From NCBI GenBank assembly GCA_016165875.1, contig JABBOT010000012.1:13585822-13649821 (forward strand): 64,000 nt of DNA, written 5' to 3'. The stretch comes from Acanthopleura granulata. Lineage: Eukaryota; Mollusca; Polyplacophora; Chitonida; Chitonidae. The stretch's first letter is position 1, and the number at the start of each line of letters is the position of its first letter. This document shows, in pieces, positions 34,026 through 45,719 of this stretch. The position numbers and the translations under genes are program-made. Under the pieces are notes generated by a model that was not told where the DNA came from, searched no databases, and worked only from the letters and a program-made list of their open reading frames with translations.

Positions 34026-34053
34026 AACAAAGCACCAATCAAATAAATAAATT
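34026..34053 (+). mobile_element. SINE tail fragment
   Basis: CAAAGCACCAATCAAATAAA then TAAAT is the extreme 3' end of a family-1 SINE with no body. Confidence 0.6.
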
Positions 34054-34068
34054 AACAATTGAAGTCAA

Positions 34069-34313
34069 GGCCCCAGAATCACAAAGCTGTCTTAAACTCA
34101 AGTCTAACTTAGTTTTACCTTCAAAACGGTTTATTGTGCTAAAATTGTGACACCCTCCTGCCCCCCCCCCCATCCCCCGAGAAATTTTACCTTAGTACTT
34201 CGAGTTGTCTTAGAATTTCATAAGAAACTGAAAATTTCTGTTAAAGATTAAATCCATGTTAGGGAGTTATATCACAAATTAAGACGAAATCTGCCTTAAG
34301 TTATCTTGGGCCC
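34069..34313. mobile_element. MITE-like element with GGCCC termini
   Basis: Left GGCCCCAGAATCACAAAGCT and reverse complement of right GGGCCCAAGATAACTTAAGG are imperfect inverted ends; both flank TCTTAA-rich sequence. It contains a C-run near 34,160. It sits within the 33.3-34.5 kb array. Confidence 0.5.
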
Positions 34314-35299
34314 AGAGCAATACGAAGTTTCATACATATTAACCCTTCAGTTTAAAGCTCAGTGGAAAGTGATAGTTTCACAATCTGCTAACGTACAGGT
34401 TTGAGGTGCCGGGTTAAGGTGCCGGTTTAAGGCCCAGTATAAACAACATGTTAACGCTTCGGTTTGAAAACATTATGAAAATCAACTTTAACAAACGTTC
34501 TGTGAATGTTCCAGTTTAAATCCCACAAGTATATAAAGACTAACAATCATTATATTAATCTTCCCTATGGGCCATTTATGGCGCATTCATTTTCCATTAA
34601 ATTTTCATTTAAAGGCATTATTAAGCCACAAAGTCGTCAACCGATCAACCAGTTATAAGTTATGCCAGCGTGTTGCGTGGGCGTACGGCCTGAAATTTCG
34701 TCGAGACGATTAATATTTTCACAAGCCCGACGGGCGCGTGGAAATTTTGTTCTTTGAGAGACTGTATCGCTTGCCTGTTTTGTGAATACGGTAGCCTATT
34801 AAAGGCAGACAGACCAATCAGAGACCTAGAATTTTCACTGAATTGTGATAAATTAACAAAATTTAAGGCCTCCTCTAATTGATCTTTCAGAATCTTATCG
34901 CAGTACAGATCTAACTAAGCGAGAAGGCAAATCTCCTTGCGCTAATGTGTTTTGAAATATTATCCAAGCTGAAACAAACAAGATAGGTATTAGAGTATAC
35001 AATTAGTCATTTATTATCTCACAAATGAAAGATGACCACCCTCTTGCCGCCCATAAGGGTCGACAAAATAGATAAGCTTAACTCATCTGAACGCAAGTTG
35101 AAATGAGGTCTTACCGCTTTGGTAAATCTTTGAATTTATATATGAATATATTACATATTTCTCTGTGTATGTTTTTGTCCACAAATGAATAACCATAACG
35201 TAATGCCCTAAGAATTAGGTCATGTAGTCAGATATTTATTAAACTCTATTCATAAAATGCTTATCTTCGCTTCTAGGTACATTTAATTGAGTTATATTA

Positions 35300-35596
35300 G
35301 AATGATATCTCCTTGCAGCATAGCGTGCCCAGTGGCAACAAGATGATGGTACTGCCTCTCTGAGACGCCATACCGAGAACTCTAGACATGACGAACCTCA
35401 AACAAGGGAGAACCAAGACGTAATCTTGGTGTTTCCTCACTGGAACGCTATACTGAAGACTCCAGACATGACGAACCTCAAACAAGGGAGAACCAATACG
35501 CAGTTATGTTACTTCCTCATCGGAACGCTAAAGCGAAACTCCAGTCATGACGAACCTCGAACAAGCTAGTACCAAGACATAATTATGGTGCTGTCG
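35300..35596. repeat. ~80-bp tandem repeat, three units
   Basis: The block GACATGACGAACCTCAAACA then AGGGAGAACCAAGACG recurs at 35,385, 35,465 and 35,544, each preceded by CTGGAACGCTATACTGAA variants. Confidence 0.88.
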
Positions 35597-35850
35597 GGTG
35601 TAAAGCTCGACATACATGAGAGCTTAAGAATCAACTCAACTCAACTCAACTGGTGGCACCGAGTTCGTCACAGTTGCCGAGGATCATGTACCACTTTTGA
35701 CTGAACCGGCATACGAGTAACGGCTGGAGTAATCATCTACAGATGAGTTGCGTCGTTATTGTGCATACACGAGCGATTAGAACCCGACGCGAAGTCGAGT
35801 TGAGTCGAGTCAGGTGTTGAGCTCTCACGTATGCGGATCTTAAGCCCCAG
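35597..35850. mobile_element. Inverted-repeat element A, intact copy
   Basis: The left arm (TAAAGCTCGACATACATGAG, AGCTTAAGAATCAACTCAAC) and right arm (GTTGAGTCGAGTCAGGTGTT, GAGCTCTCACGTATGCGGAT, CTTAAGCCCC) are inverted copies about 50 bp long. The roughly 150-bp core recurs in the neighbouring copy at 35,863. No coding capacity. Confidence 0.6.
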
Positions 35851-35862
35851 TGTATTACGAGA

Positions 35863-36370
35863 TTAAAGCCCCGTGTACACGAGAGCTTAAGACGCGACCC
35901 AACGCAACTCATCAAGAGGCCCGTCTTACAAAGCTGGAGTAGCTTACATCAGACATAGACGTTTACGTCCGCGATAGTAGCGGCTTCCGTCAGCTTCTAG
36001 TAGCGTCGTTCTAAAGTTGTCGCACTGCTTAAAATGTGCCTACGAAGCCTACGGAATTTACGTCTGCCCGAGGGGAGGTGTAAATTTGCACCAAACTTTA
36101 CATCAAGTCTCAGCTACTCCAGCTTTGTAAGACGGTCAACCTCTCCTGCGACACACGTCCGACAGGCTTACAGCTACGCGCAGCCTTACTCCAGCTTTGT
36201 AAGACGGGCCCCTAATAGTACGGAGTTCTCGGCGGACACTGGACTCGGCGGATTGTACCGACATACACGCTACGACCGGACTGCCATTCCTGCTGAGTCG
36301 TGTCTTTATTGTTCATACAAGAACGCTTAGGATCCGTGGCAAGAGTTGAGTTGTTGTACTCCAGTATTCA
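35863..36370. mobile_element. Inverted-repeat element A, second copy split by element B
   Basis: The left arm (TAAAGCCCCGTGTACACGAG, AGCTTAAGACGCGACCCAAC) is followed at 35,918 by the start of element B. After element B ends at 36,212 the core of A resumes (ACGGAGTTCTCGGCGGACAC, GTCTTTATTGTTCATACAAG, AACGCTTAGGATCC), paralleling GAGTTCGTCACAGTTGCCGA and CGTTATTGTGCATACACGAG in the first copy. Confidence 0.6.
35918..36212. mobile_element. Inverted-repeat element B (MITE-like), nested in A
   Basis: The end GGCCCGTCTTACAAAGCTGG (35,918) is repeated inverted as CCAGCTTTGTAAGACGGGCC (ends 36,210), with an extra internal inverted copy CCAGCTTTGTAAGACGG at about 36,119. The ends resemble those at 4,839, 34,069 and 47,388. 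It has no transposase. The 98-codon frame across it has no support. Confidence 0.72.
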
Positions 36371-36401
36371 GGGTTAATCCGTTCAGTTTTAAGTGTGTAT
36401 A

Positions 36402-36570
36402 TGAATCGGAGACGACCAGTTGAACTGAGTTGAGTCTGAAGACTTGGAGTATGCTCAGCTTTATTTGGCATGGAAGAGATCGATTAGGGTTGTTTTTATT
36501 ATTTTTTTTTTAAATTTTTACCAAATATGAATCGGAGACAACCAGTTGCGCTGAGCTGGGTTGAATCGTA
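36402..36570. repeat. Tandem duplication, ~128 bp apart
   Basis: GAATCGGAGACGACCAGTTG at 36,404 recurs as GAATCGGAGACAACCAGTTG at about 36,529, each followed by a CTGAG(T/C)TG-rich stretch. A T-run lies between. Confidence 0.7.
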
Positions 36571-37552
36571 TTCCCAGCTATTTTCGGTATTTTGCAATGT
36601 TTTGGTTTTTTTTTTTCAAATAAGCCTGTAACGGCTAACGACAAATGTACAGATGATAACACAACCGAGGAAAAACGATGCAAATACATTTTCGAGGCGA
36701 CGTGCAAACGAATCATAAAGTGGTTATCATCTTGACTGTTTGATCTAACACCTTGGAAATAGAAACCGCTTTAGGCGATGAGATGAAATGACAATTCGAG
36801 TAAACAAAGTTGAAGGCCAAATAACTGAAGGTCACAGATCATGTGGATTAAAGACTGGCATATGGTAGCATCGGGAATGGACGACTTTGTTGCAGGGAAT
36901 AAAGTCTGTCTTGCTTGTCGTGAGACGGATGTGCCTTTGGCTTTTTATGCGTCTTATTGGAAGCAACAAATTTCTGTCAAATCAACAAACTACACAACCA
37001 AATGCTGTTATATTAGAAACGCACGAGCTGACTTTCACCTCTTGCAACCAAGAAAAGATTGAACTTCCGATCACGTCGCGAACTGCTGGCATATAGTGCG
37101 GTATACATTAATATCACGTGATGGGTACATGACAGACAATTATGTCAGCTATCGAAATGTCTACAACCCTGGCCTTGACCATAGATTTTGTGTGTCCTCC
37201 AGCTTTCACTATTAATTTGTGGCACCTTGGTGACGGTAAGTTGCCGACCATTCAGTTGGCGGAGTCAAAGGTTTACTGCACACCGCTTGTTTCCCACCAT
37301 TACCCTCAAAATGACCAGAAAATTTGAAGGATGACGGATAGCATTTCCGTCAGTTTAACGCATTAACTCGTTTTTGAATTTGTTATCATGAATGGGCTCA
37401 TCCCTTAAATCAACGCAAAAGCATTCCGTCATCTCTCAAATAACAGATTTAATGGAAGATTTTTTTTGAGTAATATTAATATATAGGTCCATATCTGTGT
37501 GTCAATAAAATTAAGCAAATAATGAAACAACAGCATGGGCTTGATTTTGGTT

Positions 37553-37730
37553 ATGTTTGATTGTTGTTTAACTCCGTTCTCAACAATATTTCTATTTTAC
37601 CATGCCAGTAAGTGTTATGAGTGGAGTAAACTCAGTGCCCGGCGCAAACCAACGGCCTCTGGCAAGTTACTGACGAACTTTCTCACACGTGACGAACAGA
37701 TATGCTCTTCATATTAGTCTTCAGCTAACG
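37553..37730 (-). mobile_element. Possible very old family-1 SINE
   Basis: TTGATTGTTGTTTAACTCCG, TTCTCAACAATATTTC and a distant GGCAAGTTACTGACGAACTT follow the order of a reversed SINE but with heavy divergence. Confidence 0.4.
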
Positions 37731-37739
37731 TTAGACTGG

Positions 37740-39640
37740 GAAAACAGCAACGCAAGCACCATGGCCGGCATTTACATGTAGGGTCACCTAGGCTCAACAT
37801 GCACTGAAAGCGAGGCAATGTACAAATTCTCTGCCCCAGACCGGTTTTGAACCTGTACATCTTGTGTAACCTAATATGTGCATTTTATTTCCTTTTTCAT
37901 CTATTTATTGGGACAATAACATTATCTCCTCAAAATTATGTAATCTTGCCATCTCGAAAGCAGACCGGAGAAAAAAAAACAAGTCCGAAGGTTCGTAAAA
38001 CTCGCCTTTGATGTTTTATTAATAATTCCTTACTGCACAATTTAAATCGTTTTATGTAAATTTTTTTAAAAAAATGTTGAAGCCGTTCAGATCTTATCAG
38101 GTTAGAATATTGTAGTGAATGGGCGTAGAAACGTCTAAGCGGCCTAGAATCATGCAGAATACAAGCCGCTGCCTCTTTACTCCTAAGAACTATATCGATT
38201 CTTCTGTATGCGCATGTGCAGTGCCGTTCTGTGTCAGAAACCTATTATGTCCCACAGTCGGAAAAGTTTGTGCTTTAGAGGGTTGCTTTCGACCATGGAT
38301 AAATCTATACATGTTCTATATAGTGATTGTTGTAATTACTTGGATACTGTACCTTAATTACAATGTACGTACTCAAGTAATTTCTATCGTTAAATACATA
38401 TGCCGTCCCTGTTCCTCTACAGCTTGCACTAATATGCAACAGACTGTATTTGCTTTGTATACATAACGATTTCTTCTATTCTTTCAAATTGCTACAACAC
38501 AATAAAAATACAGCGTCTGCAAGATTTCATAACCAGGGTAACTGACACTGATTTCCTTTTCAAATCTCATTTTAATTAATGTGTTTTATTTCAATAACTA
38601 CTTGTATCTGTCTGCTGTGTAAAGTATCATACATTATTAGTAAAAGCACAATATCGGTGCTTACATGTACACGGGAAATAAATTAAACACCGCACCCGTT
38701 AATAGCGTGATTATAGAGCTATTGGATTGATGATCATCATCGATATGTCACGAGCCACAGAAATCCCCAGCTACTAATTAGTAGTAAGTCACATGTATAG
38801 CATCCTTTCCGGAGAACCGCGGCATAAAAAAAAACATCCAACATGAACAAATTAAAGTCGAAAAGAATTTATGCTGCGTATATCAGTCTGAATTTGTGCG
38901 AAAACGATTTATTATTCAATGCAATTACGGGTCATTTAACCATGGAAATATGTATCAGCATATTTCAAGAGGTTAACAATAGCTGAACGCCTTCAGGATA
39001 GACTCTGATGTGTACCTTTAAGGACCCTTAACATCGATATGACTACACTACAACTACGCCACAATGCTGTTCTTTGCCTACACAGTGCTGAACAAGTATA
39101 TTCAACAGTTGTATAGGACAGATACAGTAAAACTGAAAAAACAAAAAACAAACACCCCCCCCCCCCAAAAAAAAAAAAAACAAATAGCACAAGTATTAAA
39201 CGTTTATATAATATATTAGGAAGAAAAAACTGTATCATTTGCGTTCAAAGCTAACTAAAACAAGCCACACAGATAGCTCAGAAAAATGTCGGCAAATAAG
39301 AATTCAATGCTTTTCAACTTATCTAATGATGACCAGTCTTGAGTGAATTGACGTATTAATGTGAAGAAAATCATTTTCATGTAGGTCAGTGCAAAATAAA
39401 ACAGTTCATATTTACTGACCGATATTTGTTTGCTCTTTCCATTAAAACCCTGTGCCGAACCAACATCATCTCCGGCTTTCGATCCTTAGATTACTGAACA
39501 CCAGCATATCAGTACCTTTTGTGTACCTATATGTTAATGGCATGAAGAGCTAACTCTATCATTTTCCTTTCATATGCAGCCCAAGCTTCTTATATAAGCA
39601 TGGATATTTTGGACCTTCTGGTTAGAGTATCATTCTTGTG
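37740..39640. other. Non-coding stretch with one Cys-rich frame
   Basis: Includes a 115-codon plus frame at 38,119-38,466 with ten or more Cys and one hydrophobic stretch (MFYIVIVVITWILYL). It has no recognisable domain or splice evidence. A C-run and A-run sit at 39,156-39,181. Nothing else was recognised. Confidence 0.4.
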
Positions 39641-40083
39641 TGGATTTACAGAACTGAACACAAGTAACAGATCTCAGCCTTGTACGAGAACTATAACCTG
39701 AAGCAGTTTTACCGCTTGTTACTGTTGTTCAATGATCTGCAAAGTTTCCCGATGTCATTAATGCCTGATCAGGTGTTCCTCTTTTGTTTATCATTTTCCC
39801 GTTTGTCATCAAGAACGGCTTCTTTATCCACAAATTTGAACGAATTTACCAATATGATTACTATAAAAACACCTGACCCTCAAGAAAATTTTCCGCTAAA
39901 TACATTGTTTGAGGGATTACATTTTCGTCTTTCTAACAGGTCAATACCTTATGAGTATGGATTAATTTGTTATAAAAAACGGATTCGTTGCCAGAAAATT
40001 GCAATCCGTCATCTCCCAAATGACGCATTGAAAGCTAGATTTTCTTCAGTTTACAGTTACAGTCCTATAGACAACAGAAATAC

Positions 40084-40840
40084 ATGATGGTCCAAGTCCT
40101 AGAGACAGGACCCAAGTTCTCGTTCCAGTCCTAGAAAACAGGATATTATTGAATACGGCGTGCAACTCCTATCAGATAAATAAATAAATAGAAAACAGGT
40201 CTAGTAGTGCTGGCCCCTAATCCCAGAAAACAGATCCGTCCTGTGTTGGTCACAGTTCTAGAGAAATGATCCAAGTGCTGGTCCCAGTCCTAGACAAAGG
40301 GTCCAAGTGTTGGTCCCAGTCCTACAGAACAAATACAAGTGTTGGTCCCAATTTCAGAGGACGGATCCAAGTGCTGGTCCCAGTCCTAGAGAACAGATCA
40401 AAGTGCTGATCGCAGTCCTACAGAACAGATCCAAATGCTGGTCCCAGACCTAGACAACAGATCCAAGTGTTGGTCCAATTCCTAAAGATCAGGTTCATGC
40501 TGGTCCTAGTCCTAGAGCACAGATCTAAGTCTTGGTACCAGTCCTGGAGAAGATTCAAGTGCTGGTGCCAGTCATAGAGAACAGATCCAAGTGTTATTTC
40601 CGGTCATAGAGGGCAGACACAATCGTTCGTTCCAGTCGTAGGGAACAGATCCAAGTTCTGGTCCCAGTCCTACAGAGTAGACCCAAGCGTTGATCACAGT
40701 CCTAGAGAACAGATCCATGTGTAGGACCCAGACCTAGAGATCAGATCGAAGTGCTGGCCCCAGTCCCAGAGAACAGATCCGTGCTGGCGTCAGTCCTAGA
40801 GAACAGATTCATGTGCTGATCGAAGCCATACAGAGCATTA
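40084..40840. repeat. ~32-bp minisatellite, about 20 units
   Basis: Units vary on GATCCAAGTGCTGGTCCCAG then TCCTAGAGAACA. A tail-only SINE is inserted at 40,143-40,188. The 135-codon frame at 39,680-40,087 ends at the start of this array and was not recognised. Confidence 0.93.
40143..40188 (+). mobile_element. Tail-only SINE insertion with perfect target duplication
   Basis: Only the last ~46 bp of a family-1-type SINE is present (TTGAATACGGCGTGCAACTC then AGATAAATAAA). It is flanked by TAGAAAACAGG at 40,132-40,142 and 40,189-40,199. Confidence 0.82.
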
Positions 40841-40849
40841 TAGCTGCAA

Positions 40850-42220
40850 CCAGAACAGTGACCATTTTCGGTCGCGTACAACTACAACTGCTGACAAATC
40901 ACTACGCTCAATAAAATACAACCCTTCATGATGTGTGTTTTCTTTTTTAACCATTTTATTTGTTAATTCCGAACATTGTACCTATTTTAAAAACTAACAG
41001 GGATGTGGCAAGGATGTGTGTCAAATAGCCTTAGTCGAAGTTTCAGTAATTTCATAACAAATATGAAATAGAAAATGGCTCCTGTGGGGCTATTACGGGT
41101 AAAATTAGCGGGATTAGGCTGGTGTTTTGTAAACAAGAAATTTTTTTCCCACATCTATACGATTTCAGGCACATTAAAGGAGAACTTTGTCGGTTGATCA
41201 ATTTTTTCGCACAAAATTTGCACAGTATACCCTAGAGGTAAGTGAAACACGAAGTCCAAGTGATTTAAAGAATAAAGCTCGCTAGATTGTTTAAAATCAT
41301 AACTTTTACAAGACCCATAAGTTTCGTGTACACAGTTTCGTGAAGCTTGGTACTGTCTACACGCTTATCTGCCCTTGATGTCCCAGTAGTGTATGACTTC
41401 ATATTGGTGGTATGCCTTTTTGTGCAGCAATCAGCTGTGCTAATCACACACCGAATTCCCGTTGGGATTAGCTTTCATGCCTTCCCATTGAATCCCTCCA
41501 TGGGAGGGAAATGAATAATCACCGTGCGGCGTGAGGTTAAATTCATATGTTTGGATATAAACAAGAAACTTACATCCAAATAAATTTATTATACATGCAT
41601 CACGTCCTCATTTAGTACAATATTATGCAACGATGATAAATACCAAAAGTTGGTCGCAAATACCCACCATACAAAAAGATTTCCCAATATCCTTTTCTCC
41701 TGAAAAAAAAAAAAAAATTTAAAGACCATATTTGCAAATAATGTTTGACACTCTTTGAATAATCTTCTGATTAGGCATCATTTTTATGTTTTCTTTTCCT
41801 TTAAGTCATAGCCATTTTGAAAATATCCGGTGTACAGGCTTAAAACATAGCTCTCAAAACCGGAAATGCCACAATTACGTTAGACATATTTGGCACACTA
41901 CTGCCATTCAAGGGTAGACAAGCGATGTGCAACCCAAGAATTAAATTATTAGTAATTATTAGATGAAGATAATCGCTTTTCCACTATGACAGCATGGAAA
42001 GATCCAGTGGTCGAGAGGACTCGTGATGTTGTTTGTAAATTGTAACGAGATGAGGTAGGCTGAATTTAAACTTCATCATTCATGGATTAAGCTGGTAAAG
42101 ACAAGATTTAATGAACCTTAATGAGGTACTCTAGAGTCAGATGGTGACGGCAACATTGAAGTACAATTGTGTGTGTATATCTTCGACAACAAATCCCGGA
42201 ATTCTGTGCTGTTTATAACA
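40850..42220. other. Non-coding stretch
   Basis: An A-run lies near 41,705-41,716. No repeat family or exon recognised. Confidence 0.45.
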
Positions 42221-42231
42221 GGTACCGGTAT

Positions 42232-42542
42232 TATATTTATTTATTTAGTTAGTTAGTTAGTTCGTTCGTTAGTTATTGGTTTAGTTATTTATTTATTTAT
42301 TTGATTACTGTTTTACGCCGTACTCGAGAATATTTCACTTATACGACGGCGGCCAGCATATGGTGGGGGAAAACCTGACATAGCGCGCGGGAAACCCACG
42401 ACCATCCGCAGGTTGCTGGCGGACCTTCCCAAGTGCGGCCGGCGAGGAAGCCAGGGCACGTGAGCTGGGCTTGGATTCACAGCGACAGAATTGGTGAGAA
42501 GCACATGGGTCATTACACTGCACTACCGTGGTAGCCCCCGCG
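42232..42542 (-). mobile_element. Family-1 SINE with long degenerate tail
   Basis: The 3' tail is an unusual 70-bp run mixing TTTA, TTAG and TTCG repeats (42,232-42,302), followed by ACGCCGTACTCGAGAATATT, ACGACCATCCGCAGGTTGCT and a head ending TACCGTGGTAGCCCCCGCGC. The frames on the minus strand are the SINE translated. Confidence 0.9.
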
Positions 42543-42611
42543 CTAAGCACACAGACATATTGTAGCAATTGTAACTACGTCAAGAAAAATACACTCACAG
42601 GGATATTTTTC

Positions 42612-42840
42612 TCATCTGAACATTTGGTAACAATAATAATAATAATAATACCACTCCAAAGATAATACAAACACACGGATATCCGAATCCCTCAACATTT
42701 GGCAATAATTATAATCACAGTAAGGATAACACCCATACAGGGATATTCTGATCCCTACACATTTAGTATGGTGATCACAACCACTCCACAGATACTGCAA
42801 ACACAGGGATATTCTGAACATTTGCTACTAAAATTTACGA
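42612..42840. repeat. Loose ~60-bp tandem repeat
   Basis: CACTCCA(A/C)AGATA-TACAAACACAGGGATATTC-type blocks with GAACATTTGG recur at about 42,615, 42,690, 42,755 and 42,820, next to an (AAT)n run. Confidence 0.65.
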
Positions 42841-43562
42841 TCTCGTCAAGCACAATACAAGGCGTGTCGCACCAACTAAAGAGATCAGGTTTGTGTTGTG
42901 GTGCCAGTGATGTAAAGCGAGCTCAGAGAACAGCACATACATACTGAAATATCCATGCCTGAATGACAGCCTAGCCTCGTTGTGCTCTTCCAAATAAAGT
43001 CCTCGCAGTTGTCAAAATGGTTGTCAAAATGAATCCCGTGACAGTGCGACAAAATACCAGGTTGAATGAAAAACTACACTCTCACTATAGTCGAAATTTT
43101 ACTTTTACTATTGTCTTTATTTAGAATCACTCCACTCTGGTTGAAGTATACTTTTGTGTATACGGGTGAATGTTTGGTCGTTGGATTTAAAGTAAAACGA
43201 AATAATAATATTTTGTCGCACTTTGGATGAGTTGGTACAGAATAGGAGGATTGCGACCTGGACCTCAAACAGAGGGCATGTTTGTTTTCGACATATATCG
43301 TGGGCATTTTACTGCAAAAAAAAAGTGTTTTATCTAACGTGCTTGGCAATTATAAATCACCTTTTATTCGGGAATTCTTACGAGACCATGGAATACGCAA
43401 TATTAGAGAAACCGAAAAATACGATGTGGCGTCAGTGGTACGATTCAGAGGCACATGTGCAAAGCAGACATAGAAATAACTCGCGTTTGACGGATTAACA
43501 TTGATACTATGGCCTAGATATGCCCTAACCGAGATAAGCTGACCACAGGTCTATTTCACCGG

Positions 43563-43990
43563 TTACGTGTGACCACTTGCCAACTATAACACACTGTTGT
43601 CATAGCACTGGTGTTGCTCTCTATCCCGTGGTCTTTCATATTGTATTCCTGCATAAGCCGGGGTTCTGCTGGTGGACTAAACATCCCCGAGGCCTTGTCC
43701 CTCTGCATTGTTTTAATTTTAATGTGTACATGTATTAAATATGACGACAACTCAGCATTTGGAGTAATTCTTAGACCAGTGACTTCTAACATACTGCAAT
43801 TAACGTCACTGGATTTTTCTTGCCTAATTCTCCTTAAGTCTAGGTGCTAGGGTCATGTAAATTTCTTTCATTTACATGAACAGTTAGAAGAACAATTACA
43901 TACATATTTTACCGATTATGTGAGATAATCATTTACCAGCTGCCACACTGTCACCAGTGCTCACTGCTCTGGTTTTACTCTCTATATATT
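43563..43990 (+). repeat. ~350-bp repeat, copy 2
   Basis: Aligns with 31,883-32,250. The segment TTACGTGTGACCACTTGCCA...TTGCTCTC at 43,563 reappears as TTATGTGAGATAATCATTTA...TTTTACTCTC at 43,914, 351 bp later. Either the element carries terminal repeats or the family is arranged as ~350-bp tandem units. Confidence 0.72.
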
Positions 43991-44509
43991 TTTTAAAGGC
44001 GATACTTTATCGGCGTGTATATACAAATATATATATATACCTCATGGTTTGCGCAGATATTTACCAGGCTCCTTCCTTGTCCTTTTCAATGTACACTCAT
44101 TAACACCAGCGTGTCTCCATTTGCCTTGTATTTGTCTCATATTTGATAAATGACCATTATTCACGCTAAATACTTAAATAATTCCGATGAAATATTATCA
44201 TTTTTTGCATATGTCTGGAAAAATTTTTGGAAGAGTATTTTTTTATCGTATTGCAGAATAACTATATAACCCCTGCGGGTAGATCTAGGCTTTTCATATA
44301 GTTGTTAAGGATTATATTATATTTCCACTCTATTGTTGCATTCTTATGTGGCTTATGTTTTTGCTCTTCTTCCCATTTCACATTCCTTGTTCGCAAACTG
44401 TTTATATCATCTGCATATGTGTAGGCTGTATAGTTGACATCAATCAAAATAACATTCCAATATTCGAATCATGTTTTCCCCGCTGATGTATGAATCACTT
44501 TTTCATTTA

Positions 44510-44950
44510 TTTTGAACTATTTTGAACTCCTATATCTCTGTTGTATAGAACTATAAAAATAAATAGGTAGGCATTTTAAACGTTCATTAGTATGATTTAT
44601 CTATACACTGGGTCTATTGTTGCCTTTTCTTTGATGAGAACAGACCATATGGCGACAGATTATATAACATTTAGAGGTCAAAGTCTCCACGTAGATTTGC
44701 GGCTGAGTTTAGATTGAGCCGAGATGGCGTGATGCCACAGTCTCTGGTTTATTTGTAAAAATGATTGGTTAAACATGATAACATGGTGGCGCTTTCTACT
44801 TTTTGGCTTACTTTGAACTGCCATATCTCTGTTATATAACACCATAGAAATAAATAAGTAGGCTTTCTAGTCGTTGTTTGGGATCATTCATCAACACATC
44901 TGTACACCTGGCTTGATGCTGTCTTTTCTCTTAAAGCACCAGACGACCCT
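44510..44950. repeat. ~295-bp tandem duplication
   Basis: TTTTGAACTCCTATATCTCT then ACTATAAAAATAAATAGGTA at 44,520 recurs as CTTTGAACTGCCATATCTCT then ACCATAGAAATAAATAAGTA at 44,813, each followed by a matching TGTTGCCTTTTCT/TGCTGTCTTTTCT block. Confidence 0.78.
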
Positions 44951-45418
44951 AAAATAAGATGCTACCTTGTGATAGGTCATTCCATGCTGGTTCCACCCAT
45001 GGTTTCATGATATTTTTACAATATTGTACAGTGGCTTAACTGCAGATATAGGGTTTGTGATTCAACAGTGCCTGAGCACAGCACAATGACAGAGAGTCTG
45101 TCAGGTTTTCAACTAAACATGTTGTTGAACTATAACAGGAATATATCGTAACTGTTGATGCATATATGTTTATAGTACATTTATTTGCATTTACTAAAAC
45201 TAAAAAAAAAACACTAATATTTTCACATTTTTCCACATGCCTAATTAATGTAAGCCTAATTTATTTTGGGTGATCTGCTCTTTTAAGATGAGCAACAAAA
45301 TTCACAGACAAACAATGTCCACTTCTAAGAGACAAATTGACGGCATGGTCATAAAATGGGCTCAGTGTTATGTTGCTATTCAACAGTAAAAAAAAAATTA
45401 CATAAAGTAAATTGTGTA

Positions 45419-45706
45419 TGTACACCTGGGTTTTACGTCGTTCAAAGTTTCAGTCATATGATGACCAGGAGTCCTTAGAATGTATATATTTGCTGTGTCT
45501 TCTTGTAATCGGAAGAGACCATGCTGCCACTGGGACATCATGCTGAACACACAAGGCCTGAAACCCCACCCAGTCACATTATACTGACAGTGGGCCAACC
45601 AGTCTTTTTTCCTTGCTCTAAACTCTCAGTGCTGAGCGCCAAGCGCGGTAGCAACAAGTATCATTTTTAAAGTTTTTGGTATGACCCGACCCTGGTTAGA
45701 TCCCAG
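45419..45706 (-). mobile_element. Family-2 SINE-like repeat
   Basis: Tail side GGGTTTTACGTCGTTC, then CCAGGAGTCCTTAGAATGTA, CACTGGGACATCATGCTGAA, CCCCACCCAGTCACATTATA, CAAGCGCGGTAGCAACAAGT and GGTATGACCCGACCCTGGTT in reversed order. Confidence 0.86.
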
Positions 45707-45719
45707 AGTAGGCCTAAGG

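Larger units (their letters stand above)
33310..34540. repeat. ~50-bp minisatellite broken by insertions
   Basis: Units with GAAAGTTCCACAAACATTCT, GTTAACCTTC and TTAAAGCTCAGTGGG occur at 33,320, 33,375, 33,930, 34,323, 34,371 and 34,445. Between them lie the GATT-start repeat (33,410-33,830), a SINE tail (34,026) and a small inverted-repeat element (34,069). Confidence 0.65.

Noticed and set aside
36034..36330. 98-codon plus frame
   Set aside because: It lies across nested inverted-repeat elements A and B, so the open frame is incidental.
38119..38466. Cys-rich frame with one hydrophobic segment, possible small membrane or secreted protein
   Set aside because: No signal peptide at the start, no regular Cys spacing, no splice or promoter evidence, and A+T-rich codon use like the background.
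39680..40087. 135-codon plus frame ending at the 32-bp array
   Set aside because: No domain or motif was recognised and no transcription signal; kept only as a note in the array entry.
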